Positions 7,133 through 14,971 of a DNA stretch of 40,223 bases are shown piece by piece. This DNA is from CALARM01 sp040217695 (GTDB taxonomy: Bacteria; Vulcanimicrobiota; SpSt-956; JAKJGF01). A model generated the notes under the pieces. That model ran no database searches. It was given only the letters and a program-made list of their open reading frames with translations, and had not been told where the DNA came from. The stretch lies in assembly GCA_040217695.1 (NCBI GenBank), contig JBEHWO010000016.1, positions 1 through 40,223 on the forward strand, given 5' to 3'. The first letter of the stretch is position 1; every line of letters starts with the position of its first letter. Made by a program: the position numbers and the translations under genes.

Positions 7133-8482
7133 ATGAAATTAGACCCTTCAAAAAAACCGGAAAGCGGTAAAAAATTTCTCTCTCTGTCCATGACTACATG
7201 GATTTTTATTGCCATGATAGCAGGCGTAATCATAGGACACTTCTTCCCTGCCTTCGGCGTGGCACTCCGCCCCTACGGAAGAATGTTTGTTACCATGATA
7301 AAAGGCATCATTGCCCCTCTCGTATTTGCCACTCTTGTAGTAGGTATATCAGGCGCGGGAGACATGAAAACGGTAGGACGTATAGGACTTAAATCCATCA
7401 TATATTTTGAAATAGCCACGACTTTTGCGCTCTTTATCGGTCTTGGTGCTGCCCATATCATACAGCCGGGACATGGTATAAATCTTTCATCAGGTACGGC
7501 AACACAGGTACCCGGCATGAATATCCAGGATTTAAGTTCCATGAAACAACAATCTCTGGGCGAAACAATACAGCATCTTTTCACTCCAAGCATTGTAGAG
7601 TCTATGGCAAAGGGAGATATACTGCAGATTGTCATATTTACAACTATTTTTTCCCTGGGAGTGATTGCAGTCGGAAAAAAAGCAAAACCTATACTGGATT
7701 TCTGTGAAGCCCTTTCTGAAGTAATGTTTAAATTTACTGCCTATATAATGCTTTTCGCCCCCTTCGGTGTGGGCTGCGCCATTGCGGCAGCAGTAGGAGA
7801 ACATGGATTACAGGTGCTTATAAATCTGGGTAAACTCATATTGACTTTCTATGGCTCTCTTTTAGTATTTCTGCTATTTATTCTCGTTCCTGTAACTTTT
7901 ATAATAAAACTGCCTTTAAAGAAATTCATAGAAGCAATAAAAGAACCTGTCATTATAGCTTTTTCCACGACATCGAGTGAAGCGGCACTGCCGAAAGCAA
8001 TGATTGCCATGGAAAAACTGGGAGTTTCGAAATCAATAGTAGGTTTCGTCATACCTACAGGCTACAGCTTCAACCTGGACGGAACAACAATGTATCTGTC
8101 TCTTGCATCACTTTTTATAGCACAGGCGGCAGGAGTTCATATGACCTTTACACAGCAGATTGTTATGATGCTGACCCTTATGATTACAAGTAAAGGAGTG
8201 GCCGGAGTCCCGAGAGCGGCTCTCGTAATACTTACCGCCACCCTTTCCGGTTTCCATCTCCCGGTGGAAGGAGTTCTGGTCATTCTCGGCGTGGATGAAA
8301 TCATGGATATGGCACGAACTTCCGTAAATGTTATAGGAAATTGTCTGGCATCTGCCGTTGTGGCAAGGTGGGAGAATCCGCAGTTAATTTTTAATAATGA
8401 CCTTTCTTCCGCAGAAGATGAAGCAAATATGCCTGAACAGTCTATTGCTTCACCGTCACTGTCACCTGATTGCATAACATAA
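7133..8482 (+). CDS. dicarboxylate/amino acid:cation symporter (DAACS family)
   Basis: A 449-residue inner-membrane transporter of the GltP/DctA family, importing glutamate/aspartate or C4-dicarboxylates with H+ or Na+. Family signatures are all visible: the Ser-rich hairpin FSTTSSEAALPKAM, the substrate/cation motif YSFNLDGTTMYLSLASLFIAQ, the second hairpin region TSKGVAGVPRAALVIL, and GVDEIMDMARTSVNVIGNCLA in the last helix. About eight membrane segments plus two re-entrant loops are expected. Length is normal, with a short hydrophilic C-terminal tail. The Shine-Dalgarno is weak (AAAGG about 14 bases upstream), and the 5' region contains a heptad array. Substrate cannot be fixed from sequence alone. 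It appears to be a single-gene unit. Confidence 0.92.
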   Translation: MKLDPSKKPESGKKFLSLSMTTWIFIAMIAGVIIGHFFPAFGVALRPYGRMFVTMIKGIIAPLVFATLVVGISGAGDMKTVGRIGLKSIIYFEIATTFALFIGLGAAHIIQPGHGINLSSGTATQVPGMNIQDLSSMKQQSLGETIQHLFTPSIVESMAKGDILQIVIFTTIFSLGVIAVGKKAKPILDFCEALSEVMFKFTAYIMLFAPFGVGCAIAAAVGEHGLQVLINLGKLILTFYGSLLVFLLFILVPVTFIIKLPLKKFIEAIKEPVIIAFSTTSSEAALPKAMIAMEKLGVSKSIVGFVIPTGYSFNLDGTTMYLSLASLFIAQAAGVHMTFTQQIVMMLTLMITSKGVAGVPRAALVILTATLSGFHLPVEGVLVILGVDEIMDMARTSVNVIGNCLASAVVARWENPQLIFNNDLSSAEDEANMPEQSIASPSLSPDCIT

Positions 8483-8800
8483 TATATAAGAGACTACTTA
8501 TTACCACAGCAGGTAAAAGAGTATCCAAAAAATTACGTATCATGTGCTTATATAAAGTTTCTGCTCCCGTCACGCGTTACGCGTGACGCGTTACGCGTTA
8601 CAATATATAAGATTTTGGTTACTAATTTATCTTTTACGGTACTTAGGTAAAGCGTAAAAAACGCTCAAGAAATATAATAAGTGACGATTAAAAAAATAAA
8701 AAAAAGAAAAGAGTCCGATAAGCTATTAGCGGCACACATTGAGCGCTTTATAGAAAAAACGGCTCCCCACCAAAAGGGGGAAAACAGAAGGAATAATTAT
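8483..8800. other. gene-free stretch before the methyltransferase
   Basis: No convincing gene is seen. It contains a small inverted repeat TTACC/GGTAA (about 8500-8515) and a heptad array at 8564-8601. There is also a short hairpin AGCGT/ACGCT (about 8650-8664), an A-rich run near 8690-8710, and a CCCC/GGGG pair near 8764-8780. None of these has a T-tract that would make a clear terminator. The 98-bp inverted-repeat element begins at 8801. Confidence 0.5.
8564..8601 (-). repeat. CGCGTTA/CGTCACG heptad array, inverted orientation
   Basis: The left edge CTCCCGTCACG is the reverse complement of the GACGGGAG right edge seen near 38920, so the array lies inverted. It contains five units. The left flank (AAAGTTTCTGCTCCCGT) loosely matches the corresponding flank of the elements at 8801 and 38869. 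Confidence 0.85.
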
Positions 8801-8898
8801 TGACCTGAGCATAAGCAGGTAATAAAAATTTTTCCTCCCGTGACGCGTAACGCGTTACGCGTCACGAGAACTTATATGTATTATTTATGCTCACCTCA
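8801..8898 (-). repeat. 98-bp inverted-repeat element with heptad core, copy 1
   Basis: The ends are TGACCTGAGCATAA (8801-8814) and the complement of TGAGGTGAGCATAA (8885-8898), matching at 12 of 14 positions. The centre is a perfect 28-base palindrome of CGTRACG/CGTYACG heptads at 8839-8866. The same arrangement, inverted, is found at 38869-38960. It carries no gene and sits just upstream of the methyltransferase ribosome binding site. It resembles a MITE or a bacterial extragenic palindrome. Confidence 0.75.
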
Positions 8899-8921
8899 AT
8901 AGAAGATAAGGAGTATGGACA

Positions 8922-9692
8922 ATGGAAGAAATAACAATACACAAAATTGATTTTGCCCTCATCAATGAATTTTTCACAGAGCTTGAACGTCAGGGCCCCG
9001 GTAGCCCTGAAGAAACCATCAGGGCATTAAGTTTTATCCACAATCTTTCAAACAAAACAAAAATTGCCGATTTAGGTTGCGGCACAGGTGCTCAAACAAT
9101 GGTTCTGGCACAAAATACAGAAGCAACCATCACCGCCCTCGACCTTTACGCCGGCTCGATTGATAAACTTAACGTAACAGCCGGGAAACTTGGTTTGCAG
9201 AACAGGGTAAAAGGTATTGTCGGTTCAATGGATAATTTGCCGTTTCAGAATGACGAATTTGACATTATATGGTCCGAGGGGGCTATTGCCAATATAGGTT
9301 TTGAAAAAGGCTTGAAGCACTGGAAGGGGTTCCTCAAAAAAGATGGTTATGTTGCCGTAACATATGAGTCATGGTTTACCGATGAACGCCCCGCTGAAAT
9401 TGAGAAGTGGTGGGTGGACGCAGTTCCTGAAATTGGCACAACAGGGCATAATATTTCCATCATGCAAAAAACAGGTTATATTCCTGTTGCCGCATTTACG
9501 CTGCCTGAAAGTTGTTGGATAGACAATTATTTTATGCCGCAAAAAGCAAGACAGGAGGAATTTTTGAAAAAACATACGGGAAATAAGACCGCTGAGGATA
9601 TGATTGCATTTATGAGGCGTGAGGCAGAATTATATTCAACATACAAACAGTATTATGGATATGTATTTTATATTGGAAAAAAGATGTCGTAA
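8922..9692 (+). CDS. class I SAM-dependent methyltransferase
   Basis: A 256-residue cytoplasmic methyltransferase of the Methyltransf_11/25 type. The SAM-binding motif I is IADLGCGTGAQTM (about residues 47-59). It is followed by the acidic end of strand 2 (ITALDLYAGS), a motif near SMDNLPFQNDEFDIIWSEGAI, and a C-terminal region rich in aromatic residues. The substrate is not known. AAGGAG at 8907-8912 supports the ATG. The gene stands alone, flanked upstream by the 98-bp palindromic element and downstream by the convergent radical-SAM operon. Its protein reads like the small-molecule methyltransferases common in Firmicutes and Bacteroidetes; that is an impression and not a search result. Confidence 0.85.
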   Translation: MEEITIHKIDFALINEFFTELERQGPGSPEETIRALSFIHNLSNKTKIADLGCGTGAQTMVLAQNTEATITALDLYAGSIDKLNVTAGKLGLQNRVKGIVGSMDNLPFQNDEFDIIWSEGAIANIGFEKGLKHWKGFLKKDGYVAVTYESWFTDERPAEIEKWWVDAVPEIGTTGHNISIMQKTGYIPVAAFTLPESCWIDNYFMPQKARQEEFLKKHTGNKTAEDMIAFMRREAELYSTYKQYYGYVFYIGKKMS

Positions 9693-9812
9693 AATCCGAT
9701 CCAAATTTTGACATAGAATCTGTTTCGTCTGATAAAAAAACTGAATAATTACAAGCCTCTGGCAATGTGTATAACCGGATTTCATGTCGGTTTTTCAACC
9801 GGAATTTACATG

Positions 9813-11129
9813 TTATAATCTCAGGTTAAGAGGAGACCTGAAGCCTGCTTTACTTAACTCCATAGAAAAGTTAATGGCTCTGTTAAGCTTCTTCCTTGAA
9901 CCTGTTTCTATGGCATCAATTTTCCTCTGCCACTCATATAATTCTTCTTCACTCAGATGTTCCGACCAGTTGATAAAATACATTACTTCGAACAGATCTT
10001 CATCCGTTTTTATTTCCGGCATTTTCGGTTTTAAATATTCCCATATTTCCGTTCCCGGCTCCGGGTTCAGGAAATCACAGCCGAATTTACCGATTTTTTC
10101 TGCGTTGTTATATATAAAATTATAGGTTTCCTCTATATCTTCTCCTCTTTCCATGGGGGCGCCCATGATAAAAGAACCCAGTACGGTTATGCCATATTCA
10201 TAACAGAGATCAAGCACTCTCTGATTGTCTTTTACAGTCTGTTTTTTATTATAAAAGTTCAATATTCTGTCAGAACCGGATTCAAATCCGACAAACACTC
10301 TTGTAACATTCATTTCTTTTAACAGATGGCACATTTCTTCATTAAAGATATTTGCTCTTATATTAACATAGAAACTTACTTCCTTCTCTATGCCTCTCTC
10401 TGTTATAAACCTGCCTATCTCTTTTACCCTGGGTATTGATACGGTAAACAGATCGTCTACGATACAGATTCTGGTTCCCGTAATATCTATTATACTTAAA
10501 AGTTCGTTACATACATATTCATTGGAAAACATACGGTATTTATGCCACATGGCAGGTGAAGAGCAGAAAGCGCATTTATAGGGACACCCTCTCCCGGTAA
10601 GTACATTCGGCATAAGATAATTCCCCTTCAGTAATTCCCTTTTAGGATGAGGAACATCATCAAGAGAGGCTATAAATGGTCTCGGTTCTGTCACTACCCT
10701 CTGAGAACCGTTCATAAATGTAATACCGGCTATCTTTTCCAGAGTGGATGAAGAAAATTCTTTCTCTTTTAAATAAAGTGTCAAAAGCTCTGCCATAGTC
10801 TGTTCTCCCTCCCCTATGACACCTATATCCACACAGGGAGGCAGAAAATCCGGAAGAAGCGACACATGAGGGCCTCCTGCTATGACAGGCACACCTAATT
10901 CTTCTTTAACCCTGCGGGCTATAACATGTGCTTCAGGCAGATATATGGTACATATGGAAATACCGACTATATCAGGTTTTTCGTTAATTAATGTGTCTAT
11001 ATGTTCTGTTACTATGACATCTTTAATATCCAGATATTTTTCAAGATAACCTGCTATATAAAGTAAGCCCAGGGGCTCATACATGGAAATTTTCTCTTCA
11101 TTTATAGCTCTTATAAGTCCTAATTTCAT
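9813..11129 (-). CDS. B12-binding-domain radical SAM protein
   Basis: A 438-residue protein with an N-terminal cobalamin-binding-type Rossmann domain (about 1-145; GLLYIAGYLE, PDIVGISICTIYLPEAHVIARRVKE, VPVIAGGPHVS) and a radical SAM barrel. The cluster motif is CPYKCAFC (Cys182, Cys186, Cys189), followed by typical blocks such as ICIVDDLF and VFVGFESGSDRIL. This is the class-B methylase/BchE-like layout, which performs radical methylation or cyclisation. The substrate is unknown; not every protein of this shape actually binds cobalamin. It overlaps the upstream TPR gene by four bases (ATGA), so the two are translationally coupled, and it converges on the methyltransferase gene. Confidence 0.85.
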   Translation of the reverse strand: MKLGLIRAINEEKISMYEPLGLLYIAGYLEKYLDIKDVIVTEHIDTLINEKPDIVGISICTIYLPEAHVIARRVKEELGVPVIAGGPHVSLLPDFLPPCVDIGVIGEGEQTMAELLTLYLKEKEFSSSTLEKIAGITFMNGSQRVVTEPRPFIASLDDVPHPKRELLKGNYLMPNVLTGRGCPYKCAFCSSPAMWHKYRMFSNEYVCNELLSIIDITGTRICIVDDLFTVSIPRVKEIGRFITERGIEKEVSFYVNIRANIFNEEMCHLLKEMNVTRVFVGFESGSDRILNFYNKKQTVKDNQRVLDLCYEYGITVLGSFIMGAPMERGEDIEETYNFIYNNAEKIGKFGCDFLNPEPGTEIWEYLKPKMPEIKTDEDLFEVMYFINWSEHLSEEELYEWQRKIDAIETGSRKKLNRAINFSMELSKAGFRSPLNLRL

Positions 11130-11671
11130 TTTATTTTCTCCTTCTCAAGTAAGTCCAGCGAATAAAGAATTTTTTTATCATCAGGATATTTCAGAAGCAG
11201 TTCCTTCCATATTTTTTCGGCTTCTTCTATTTTTCCGCAGGAGAGACAGGAAAAACCGGAATTGAAGGAGGCATTATATTCCTCTTCCGGGACAAGTTCA
11301 ATAAGTTTTTTATAAATAGTCACAGCCATGTCAGGTTCAAAATCCATTATGGATAAATAAGCCATAAGATTATAAAATCTCACATCTTTCTGATTTATTT
11401 TCAGTGCTTTTTTTGCCACTATACCTGCAGAATCCCATTTACCGAGACGGAGAAAACACATGGAAAGAAGATAATATAATTCCATATTACCGGTATCCAG
11501 TGTCAATCCTTCCCTGCAACAGTCTATAAGAGCGTACACTGTTTCATATCGGTCAGGATAGAGACTGCCTGCTTTACTTATAATCTCCATTGCTTCAGAG
11601 ATTTTTTTTTCTTTAAATTTTTCTTCCCATAATTGTTTATAATATTCAAAAGTTTTGTCTATAGAGGTCAT
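11126..11671 (-). CDS. TPR protein coupled to a radical SAM enzyme
   Basis: A 181-residue helical repeat protein. Tetratricopeptide-like units are visible from about residue 20 onward (for example MELYYLLSMCFLRLGKWDSAGIV, VRFYNLMAYLSIMDFEPDMAVTIY, ASFNSGFSCLSCGKIEEAEKIW). There is no signal peptide. It probably serves as a protein-protein scaffold. It overlaps the radical SAM gene by four bases, so a functional link is likely. AAGGAGAAAT lies about six bases before the ATG. Confidence 0.75.
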   Translation of the reverse strand: MTSIDKTFEYYKQLWEEKFKEKKISEAMEIISKAGSLYPDRYETVYALIDCCREGLTLDTGNMELYYLLSMCFLRLGKWDSAGIVAKKALKINQKDVRFYNLMAYLSIMDFEPDMAVTIYKKLIELVPEEEYNASFNSGFSCLSCGKIEEAEKIWKELLLKYPDDKKILYSLDLLEKEKIK

Positions 11672-11700
11672 ATTATTTCTCCTTTATAGTTACTGTTATA

Positions 11701-11790
11701 ACTTATTAGAAATTAAGTGCTTCGTGACGCGTAACGCGTAACAGGTTTATATTCCTGCGCATCATGCATTACGCATTACGCTTTACGACG
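11701..11790. repeat. heptad arrays in the gap upstream of the TPR/radical-SAM operon
   Basis: A CGTRACG array (11722-11742) is followed by a second run, ATGCATT/ACGCATT/ACGCTTT (11756-11789). The left flank (ACTTATTAGAAATTAAGTG) closely matches the left flank of the array at 35389 (ACTTATCGGAAATTAAATG). The repeat unit therefore includes more than the heptads. Confidence 0.8.
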
Positions 11791-11913
11791 TTATTATTTA
11801 TAGATAGTTATGACACTAACTATAATTATAAAAACCGCCTATCAATGTATCTGTAATTCTATTACTATTATTACATGGAGTCAATATTAATTTTTTTAAA
11901 CCGGAAAATAATA

Positions 11914-11950
11914 AAAACAATCAGCTATAAAAATAGTTGATTGTTTTTTT
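11914..11950 (-). terminator. rho-independent terminator after the Gly-rich gene, probably bidirectional
   Basis: An 11-bp stem, ACAATCAGCTA (11917-11927) and TAGTTGATTGT (11934-11944) with one G-U pair, encloses a six-base loop. A-rich sequence lies on the left and a T7 tract on the right. It stands about 20 bases beyond the stop of the minus-strand gene at 11972. Confidence 0.75.
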
Positions 11951-11971
11951 ATCAGATTAATTTAAAATCTG

Positions 11972-12403
11972 TTAAAAGGAATTCAGAACGGCATTTGCCC
12001 CTGCTTTAGCACCGCCAATGGCCCACCTTACAGGTGATGTCAATTGTTTTACTGCTTCCTGGCCGTAAGCACCTGACGGTGCATACTCAGATATATTACC
12101 TGCCGCTACCAGAAGAGGTACAAAAATAGTACCTGCATATAAAGTACCTATTGCCAGTCCGGCAGCTCCGCCTATAACTCCGCCTATGCCTGCCAGAACT
12201 CCTTTGACACATTTCAGAACAGCATCACCGACACCGGAGACACCGGCACTCTGAGAAGCCAGTTCTTTTAATGCCATAAAATCAGGCTTGCTGTTTGTAC
12301 TTCCGAGAGTAACCATATCTTTATTTTCAGAGGGAGACTGTTTTTTAGTAACGCCACCCTTGCTGGAAATCAAATTCTGAGTGTTATTTCCTGAAATTAT
12401 CAT
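11972..12403 (-). CDS. small Gly/Ala-rich hydrophobic protein with VTLGS leader motif
   Basis: A 143-residue protein of unknown function. The N-terminal 45 residues are polar and unstructured (SGNNTQNLISSKGG, ENKDMVTLGSTNSKPD). The C-terminal half is Gly/Ala-rich and hydrophobic (about 75-118; GGVIGGAAGLAIGTLYAGTIFVPLLVAAG), enough for one or two membrane segments. The motif VTLGS also occurs at the same place in the N-terminus of the clostripain-type protease encoded just upstream. AAGGAGGAG precedes the ATG. The gene lies 77 bases downstream of the protease gene with a strong hairpin between. It could be a substrate or partner of the protease, or an independent small membrane-active protein; I cannot name a family. 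Confidence 0.6.
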   Translation of the reverse strand: MIISGNNTQNLISSKGGVTKKQSPSENKDMVTLGSTNSKPDFMALKELASQSAGVSGVGDAVLKCVKGVLAGIGGVIGGAAGLAIGTLYAGTIFVPLLVAAGNISEYAPSGAYGQEAVKQLTSPVRWAIGGAKAGANAVLNSF

Positions 12404-12420
12404 CTCTACTCCTCCTTATT

Positions 12421-12447
12421 AAAAGGTCTGTCAGAGACAGACCTTTT
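12421..12447 (-). terminator. perfect 12-bp hairpin between the C11 protease and Gly-rich genes
   Basis: AAAAGGTCTGTC (12421-12432) and GACAGACCTTTT (12436-12447) pair perfectly around a three-base loop. In minus-strand RNA it ends in UUUU and lies 33 bases after the protease stop. It ends nine bases before the AAGGAGG of the next gene, so it may partly terminate transcription or protect and process the message. Confidence 0.8.
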
Positions 12448-12480
12448 AAATTATCGAAGACTTATTGGCCGGACTTACGG

Positions 12481-13755
12481 TTATTTACCGAGCATTTTGT
12501 TCATAGCCTTTTTCCACTGAGGAACATCTTTATTGAAGGCGAGTTCATCATATTTTCCTGATACGGAACCGTAACTGGGTATTTCAAGGTTTAATCCATG
12601 AGCGTTTGCATAACGTGGTTCCTGATGTTCGTTATGAATAATAACCTCTCCTACAGCATCCATAAGATTCTGTGCAGCTTCTTTAAGTTTCGGATCACTT
12701 ATTGTCGGATCCTTTACTATAAGCTGTGCAAAATGGAAAGCATCTTTACCGGAGCTGAAGCTCTGGGTCTTTCCTGCAAGACCTTTGAGTGTTGCATTCG
12801 GTGTGGATGTGGCAAGGATTGCATCTGCAAGACCTGCTGCAGCATTATTGAAAGCACCCATCTTGGAGAGATCGAATGCTGACATAGTAGGAAGATCATT
12901 CTGGTGTGCTCCTGCAGAATCTACCTGTTTCATGGCAAATTCTTTCGGTTCTAAAGTTATTCTATTTCTTAATTTTTCCTGTGTGTCACCGAGTACTTCA
13001 GCTGACATCAATAAATTTTTATAACTGTGCCTCTGTGGTGCCAGTGTGTTTCCGTCTTTATCTTTCAATACATCGTTATAGGTCCATCCTGCTCCGCCTT
13101 CACTTTCCTGGGAAGCAACCATAAAGTTTGTATGATCTTTCAGTTCATTTGCAACTTCGCCTGTAGCCATAAGACAGCAGTCAAAAGCAACTATATCCAG
13201 TTTTACACCTGTTTCTTTCTGAGCCATATCCAGAGCCTGTCTTATCTGAGGTGTACTCATCCATCCGCCTGTAGAGTCATCGGAAATAGCTCCTGACCAT
13301 CCGCCGCCGTGGTCGCCAATATCAAGCATATAATGTTCTGCAGGAAATTTCTTTACTGAATCAATTATGAATTTTGCAAGGAATTTCGGATCTGATGTAT
13401 TGACAAGACCGTGATTTTCAAGAACTTCAGACTTCAATCCAGGTGTTTTATCCTGTGTTATATAATAAGTTTTGGCCCCTTTTCCTCTGTTAAGATCGAG
13501 TAAAGCCACAATATTTGTATTTGCATCGGAACCGATTCTTTCCATTTCATCTACATCGGATTCTATATAGGGTGCCAGATTATTGTCACCTGCTGCATAA
13601 TGCATAAATGTCCACTTTTTTGGAGCTGATGTTTCACTTGCAGAGGATCCTAAAGTTACTCCGTCCTGCGGAAGGGCTGCTCCGTCTTCCTTTGGTTTCT
13701 GCTGACTCACCTGTGGCGTGTAGGCCTGGATGTTAGTATTGTTATTAATTTTCAT
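12481..13755 (-). CDS. clostripain-family (C11) cysteine protease
   Basis: A 424-residue peptidase of family C11, clan CD. The core has WTFMHYAAGDNNL, the catalytic His149 in DIGDHGGGWSG, and the catalytic Cys in AFDCCLMATGEVANEL. Cys194 aligns with the FDACLM form, and Cys193 is an extra neighbour. C11 enzymes cleave after Arg or Lys and are often self-activated by internal cleavage. Instead of a clear signal peptide there is a 45-residue polar N-terminal tail containing DGVTLGSS, similar to DMVTLGS in the adjacent small gene. The Shine-Dalgarno AGGGGG precedes the ATG. A candidate TATAAT -10 lies at 13799-13794 on the minus strand. Export route and substrate are unknown. Confidence 0.88.
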   Translation of the reverse strand: MKINNNTNIQAYTPQVSQQKPKEDGAALPQDGVTLGSSASETSAPKKWTFMHYAAGDNNLAPYIESDVDEMERIGSDANTNIVALLDLNRGKGAKTYYITQDKTPGLKSEVLENHGLVNTSDPKFLAKFIIDSVKKFPAEHYMLDIGDHGGGWSGAISDDSTGGWMSTPQIRQALDMAQKETGVKLDIVAFDCCLMATGEVANELKDHTNFMVASQESEGGAGWTYNDVLKDKDGNTLAPQRHSYKNLLMSAEVLGDTQEKLRNRITLEPKEFAMKQVDSAGAHQNDLPTMSAFDLSKMGAFNNAAAGLADAILATSTPNATLKGLAGKTQSFSSGKDAFHFAQLIVKDPTISDPKLKEAAQNLMDAVGEVIIHNEHQEPRYANAHGLNLEIPSYGSVSGKYDELAFNKDVPQWKKAMNKMLGK

Positions 13756-13793
13756 TATTAATCCCCCTCTATCATTAAAATAAATCTATTACA

Positions 13794-13799
13794 ATTATA
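13794..13799 (-). promoter_or_regulatory. candidate -10 box of the C11 protease gene
   Basis: TATAAT on the minus strand lies about 38 bases upstream of the protease ATG. No good -35 hexamer is present at 16-18 bases, so the promoter is tentative. Confidence 0.35.
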
Positions 13800-13866
13800 A
13801 TACAATACTTTTTATAGAAAGTCTGTTAAAATTTTGTTAACATTTGGACAAATTTTCCTGTAAGCG

Positions 13867-13894
13867 GTAAAAAGTGAGTAATGAACAGTAATCT
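13867..13894 (+). repeat. degenerate heptad array (4 units)
   Basis: GTAAAAA, GTGAGTA, ATGAACA, GTAATCT: four 7-base units of the GTRA type between PgeF and the protease gene. It is weak alone, but it fits the period of the other arrays. Confidence 0.5.
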
Positions 13895-13928
13895 GACAGG
13901 TTTATTAACTGATTATATTTTCCGACTC

Positions 13929-14768
13929 TTAAGAATTTTGAGGATCAATCATACCAATAAAAACACCGAACCTGCCTGTTTTGCCATTTTCTGCTCTGTG
14001 GGAAAAAAATAAATCCTTTCTACAAAAAGTACACAGTTCTGAAATCTCTAAATGTTCTTCTTTTATACCTGCCTCAAGAAGCTGAAATCTAAGGGCTTTC
14101 TTCATGTCAAGATATAAGGAGCCATTCTTCTGATGAAAAAATCTTTTCCCCTGATCTCCGAAATTATTATAAAATTCCATGAAAACATCATGGCCTACCT
14201 CATAACAGCACGAGTCTATACATGGACTTATACCGGTACGTATGTCACAGACATGGCAGTTAAAACGTTTTTCCATTTCTTTAATTGTTTTTACTGCCAG
14301 CTTTTTCACAGTTCCGCGCCATCCGCAGTGAGAAATGGCTATAATTTCTTTCACGGGATCATAAAAAACTGCCACTGCACAATCTGCCACAACAGCCATA
14401 AGCAACAGGTTTTTATCACTGCATACGAGACCGTCTGTTTTTTCTATGGCATCATCCCAGCTAAAAGCGCCTCTCCCTTCCTCTGCATGTGTAACCACAG
14501 ACAGATTATCACTGTGAACCTGTTCCATAGCTATAAGGTTATTCAGAGTAAAACCGAGGTTTTCTGAAGCTTTTTCTCTGTTAGAAATTACAGTATTAAA
14601 GTCATCATTTACATGTATTCCGAGATTGAGGGAATGGTAAGGATATGAACTATAACCGCCTGTCCTGGAAAAAACCGCACATTTTAAATGAGGGTAACAG
14701 GAAAGATGTTTGAAGGTAAAGTAAGTAATAGGTTCTGCAGTGGTATATACTGTTTCTGATAATCTCAT
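13929..14768 (-). CDS. pgeF: peptidoglycan editing factor PgeF (YfiH/DUF152)
   Basis: A 279-residue protein of the multicopper-polyphenol-oxidase-like YfiH family. In E. coli the homologue removes misincorporated L-Ser from muropeptide precursors; others show purine nucleoside phosphorylase or adenosine deaminase activity. Metal-site residues are recognisable: His in EQVHSDN, Cys in ADCAVAVFYDP and His in ISHCGWRGT. The family C-terminal block reads FFSHRAENGKTGRFGVFIG. The length is slightly above the usual 240-260, owing to a longer N-terminus. It is a minus-strand, probably monocistronic gene in this window. The upstream gap has a GGTTGT/ACAACC hairpin (14829-14846) and heptad array copy B. 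Confidence 0.9.
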   Translation of the reverse strand: MRLSETVYTTAEPITYFTFKHLSCYPHLKCAVFSRTGGYSSYPYHSLNLGIHVNDDFNTVISNREKASENLGFTLNNLIAMEQVHSDNLSVVTHAEEGRGAFSWDDAIEKTDGLVCSDKNLLLMAVVADCAVAVFYDPVKEIIAISHCGWRGTVKKLAVKTIKEMEKRFNCHVCDIRTGISPCIDSCCYEVGHDVFMEFYNNFGDQGKRFFHQKNGSLYLDMKKALRFQLLEAGIKEEHLEISELCTFCRKDLFFSHRAENGKTGRFGVFIGMIDPQNS

Positions 14769-14859
14769 AATCGCTTTTCTGACTGATACATTCCGTGTAA
14801 ACTTCTGACTTATTTTATGATAATTTGAGGTTGTAAAAAAACAACCATATCATATTTAC

Positions 14860-14902
14860 AATCGTAACGCGTGACGCGTGACGCGTGACGCGAGGACAAT
14901 AA
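14860..14902 (+). repeat. CGTGACG heptad array, copy B of a 43-bp identical pair
   Basis: Identical over 43 bases to 7057-7099, including the non-heptad right flank CGAGGACAATAA. It lies between two minus-strand genes, so here it is antisense to the neighbours. Confidence 0.9.
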
Positions 14903-14971
14903 CCATAATTTGCCAGAGTTATTTTCTTACAGTTCCTTTACACGAAAAATTTTACACTCTCGTTATTTCTA

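Noticed and set aside
9773..9801. Possible hairpin AACCGG/CCGGTT with a T5 run between the methyltransferase and radical-SAM genes.
   Set aside because: Pairings are only 5-6 bp, overlapping and with poor loops; no convincing terminator in either direction.
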